From JACVRW01 sp035705985 (GTDB lineage Bacteria > Actinomycetota > Thermoleophilia > Solirubrobacterales > Thermoleophilaceae), in contig DASSVP010000216.1 in assembly GCA_035705985.1 (NCBI GenBank), positions 1-13,526 on the forward strand: DNA of 13,526 bases. The letters are read 5' to 3'. Made by a program: the position numbers and the translations under genes. Positions 12,852 through 13,526 of this stretch are shown here, piece by piece (position 1 is the first letter of the stretch; the number at the start of each line of letters is the position of its first letter). The notes under the pieces are model-generated. The model was not told where the DNA came from and did no database searches. It was given only the letters and a program-made list of their open reading frames with translations.

Positions 12852-13526
12852 CTAGTTGGGATGCCCCTCGGCTCCAACGCCGAGCTCGCCGCGGAGCCTG
12901 ATCGCGAACTCCGTCGTCGACTCGTCGGGGCGGTACAGGCCGGACTGCTCGTCGCGCACGATCCGGCCCTCACGCAGCTCGATCACGCGCCGGCGCATCT
13001 TGTCGACCATCTCCTTGTCGTGCGTGGCGACGACGACCGTCGTGCCGGTGCGGTTGATCCGGTAGATCAGCTGCATGATCCCGATGGACGTCTCGGGGTC
13101 GAGGTTGCCGGTCGGCTCGTCGGCGAGGAGCAGCGGCGGGTGGTTCACGAACGCGCGTGCGATCGAGACGCGCTGCTGCTCGCCGCCGGACAGCTCGTCC
13201 GGGAAGTTGTGGAGCTTGGTCGAGAGGCCCACCAGCCTCAGGATGTCCGGGACCTTGCGCCGGATCTCCTGGCGCGACTCGCCTATCACCTGGAGCGAAT
13301 ACGCCACGTTGTCGTACACGGTGCGGTTCGGCAGCAGCTTGTAGTCCTGGAAGACCACGCCGATGTTGCGGCGCAGGTAGGGCACGCGCGAGCGCGGCAC
13401 CTCGGCGAGCCTGCGGCCCGCGATCGAGACCTCGCCCCGGCTCACCTCGAGCTCCTTCATCATCAGCCGGATGCAGGTGGACTTGCCGCAGCCGGTCGGC
13501 CCCACGAGAAACACGAACTCGCCGCG
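12852..13526 (-). CDS. ftsE: Cell division ATP-binding protein FtsE, 5' end outside the window
   Basis: The frame stays open to the right edge, with 224 residues visible and by my estimate about 30 N-terminal residues missing (the A-loop region). An ATG/GTG within the visible part should not be taken as the start: the codons at 13515-13526 read RGEF, the expected sequence before Walker A. Walker A is GPTGCGKST, the Q-loop is VVFQDYKLLPN, the ABC signature is LSGGEQQR, Walker B is LLLADEPTGNLD and the H-loop is ATHDKE. FtsE powers FtsX, which controls cell-wall hydrolases at the division site. The Walker A Thr and Cys (GPTGCGKS) differ from the commoner GxSGAGKS form but keep the functional GxxGxGKS/T pattern. 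The C-terminal extension after the H-loop is normal for actinobacterial FtsE. Confidence 0.96.
   Translation of the reverse strand, partial: RGEFVFLVGPTGCGKSTCIRLMMKELEVSRGEVSIAGRRLAEVPRSRVPYLRRNIGVVFQDYKLLPNRTVYDNVAYSLQVIGESRQEIRRKVPDILRLVGLSTKLHNFPDELSGGEQQRVSIARAFVNHPPLLLADEPTGNLDPETSIGIMQLIYRINRTGTTVVVATHDKEMVDKMRRRVIELREGRIVRDEQSGLYRPDESTTEFAIRLRGELGVGAEGHPN

Overview
The window is high-GC (about 70%) DNA packed with short-spaced, often overlapping genes that frequently start with GTG. The gene content (PspC-domain sensor kinases, a UdgX-type glycosylase, ftsEX, an ssrA tag beginning ADSH as in mycobacteria) points to an actinobacterium. My inference is a Thermoleophilia-type lineage (Solirubrobacterales or Gaiellales); the sequence alone does not prove this.

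Layout. 2-340 (+) is the tail of an FCD-domain GntR-type regulator. 535-1173 (-) is a CDP-alcohol phosphatidyltransferase. 1296-1931 (-) is a UdgX-like uracil-DNA glycosylase, set back to back (19 bp apart) with a stand-alone 5'-3' exonuclease at 1951-2820 (+). A DHA2-type MFS exporter (2837-4294) and a SRPBCC protein (4297-4734) follow the exonuclease on the same strand. 4896-5270 (-) is not protein coding: it is the tmRNA gene ssrA, with a readable tag frame ADSHRVQPLAA-stop, an upstream pseudoknot and a strong hairpin just past its 3' end. 5369-8504 (+) is a tight four-gene envelope-stress signalling cluster: a PspC/LiaF-like membrane protein, a 59-residue two-helix membrane protein, a PspC-fused histidine kinase and a NarL-type response regulator. 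From 13526 down to 8558 (-) runs one compact operon: ftsE (5' end outside the window), ftsX, an S41 C-terminal processing protease, RNase R and smpB.

How it fits together. The minus strand carries SmpB, tmRNA and RNase R within about 6 kb, which are the parts needed to rescue stalled ribosomes, tag the nascent chain and degrade the nonstop mRNA. They sit downstream of the FtsEX division transporter and a periplasmic-type protease. The PspC signalling cluster sits on the opposite strand between smpB and ssrA and looks like an insertion into an ancestral smpB-ssrA neighbourhood. The left part is a DNA-repair divergon (UdgX and FEN-type exonuclease) with an exporter attached.

The most unusual signal is in the tmRNA. 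Its T-stem is perfectly paired, but the T-loop reads GGCAGTG instead of the near-universal TTCRANT pattern. I saw no transposons, CRISPR arrays, tRNAs or rRNAs.
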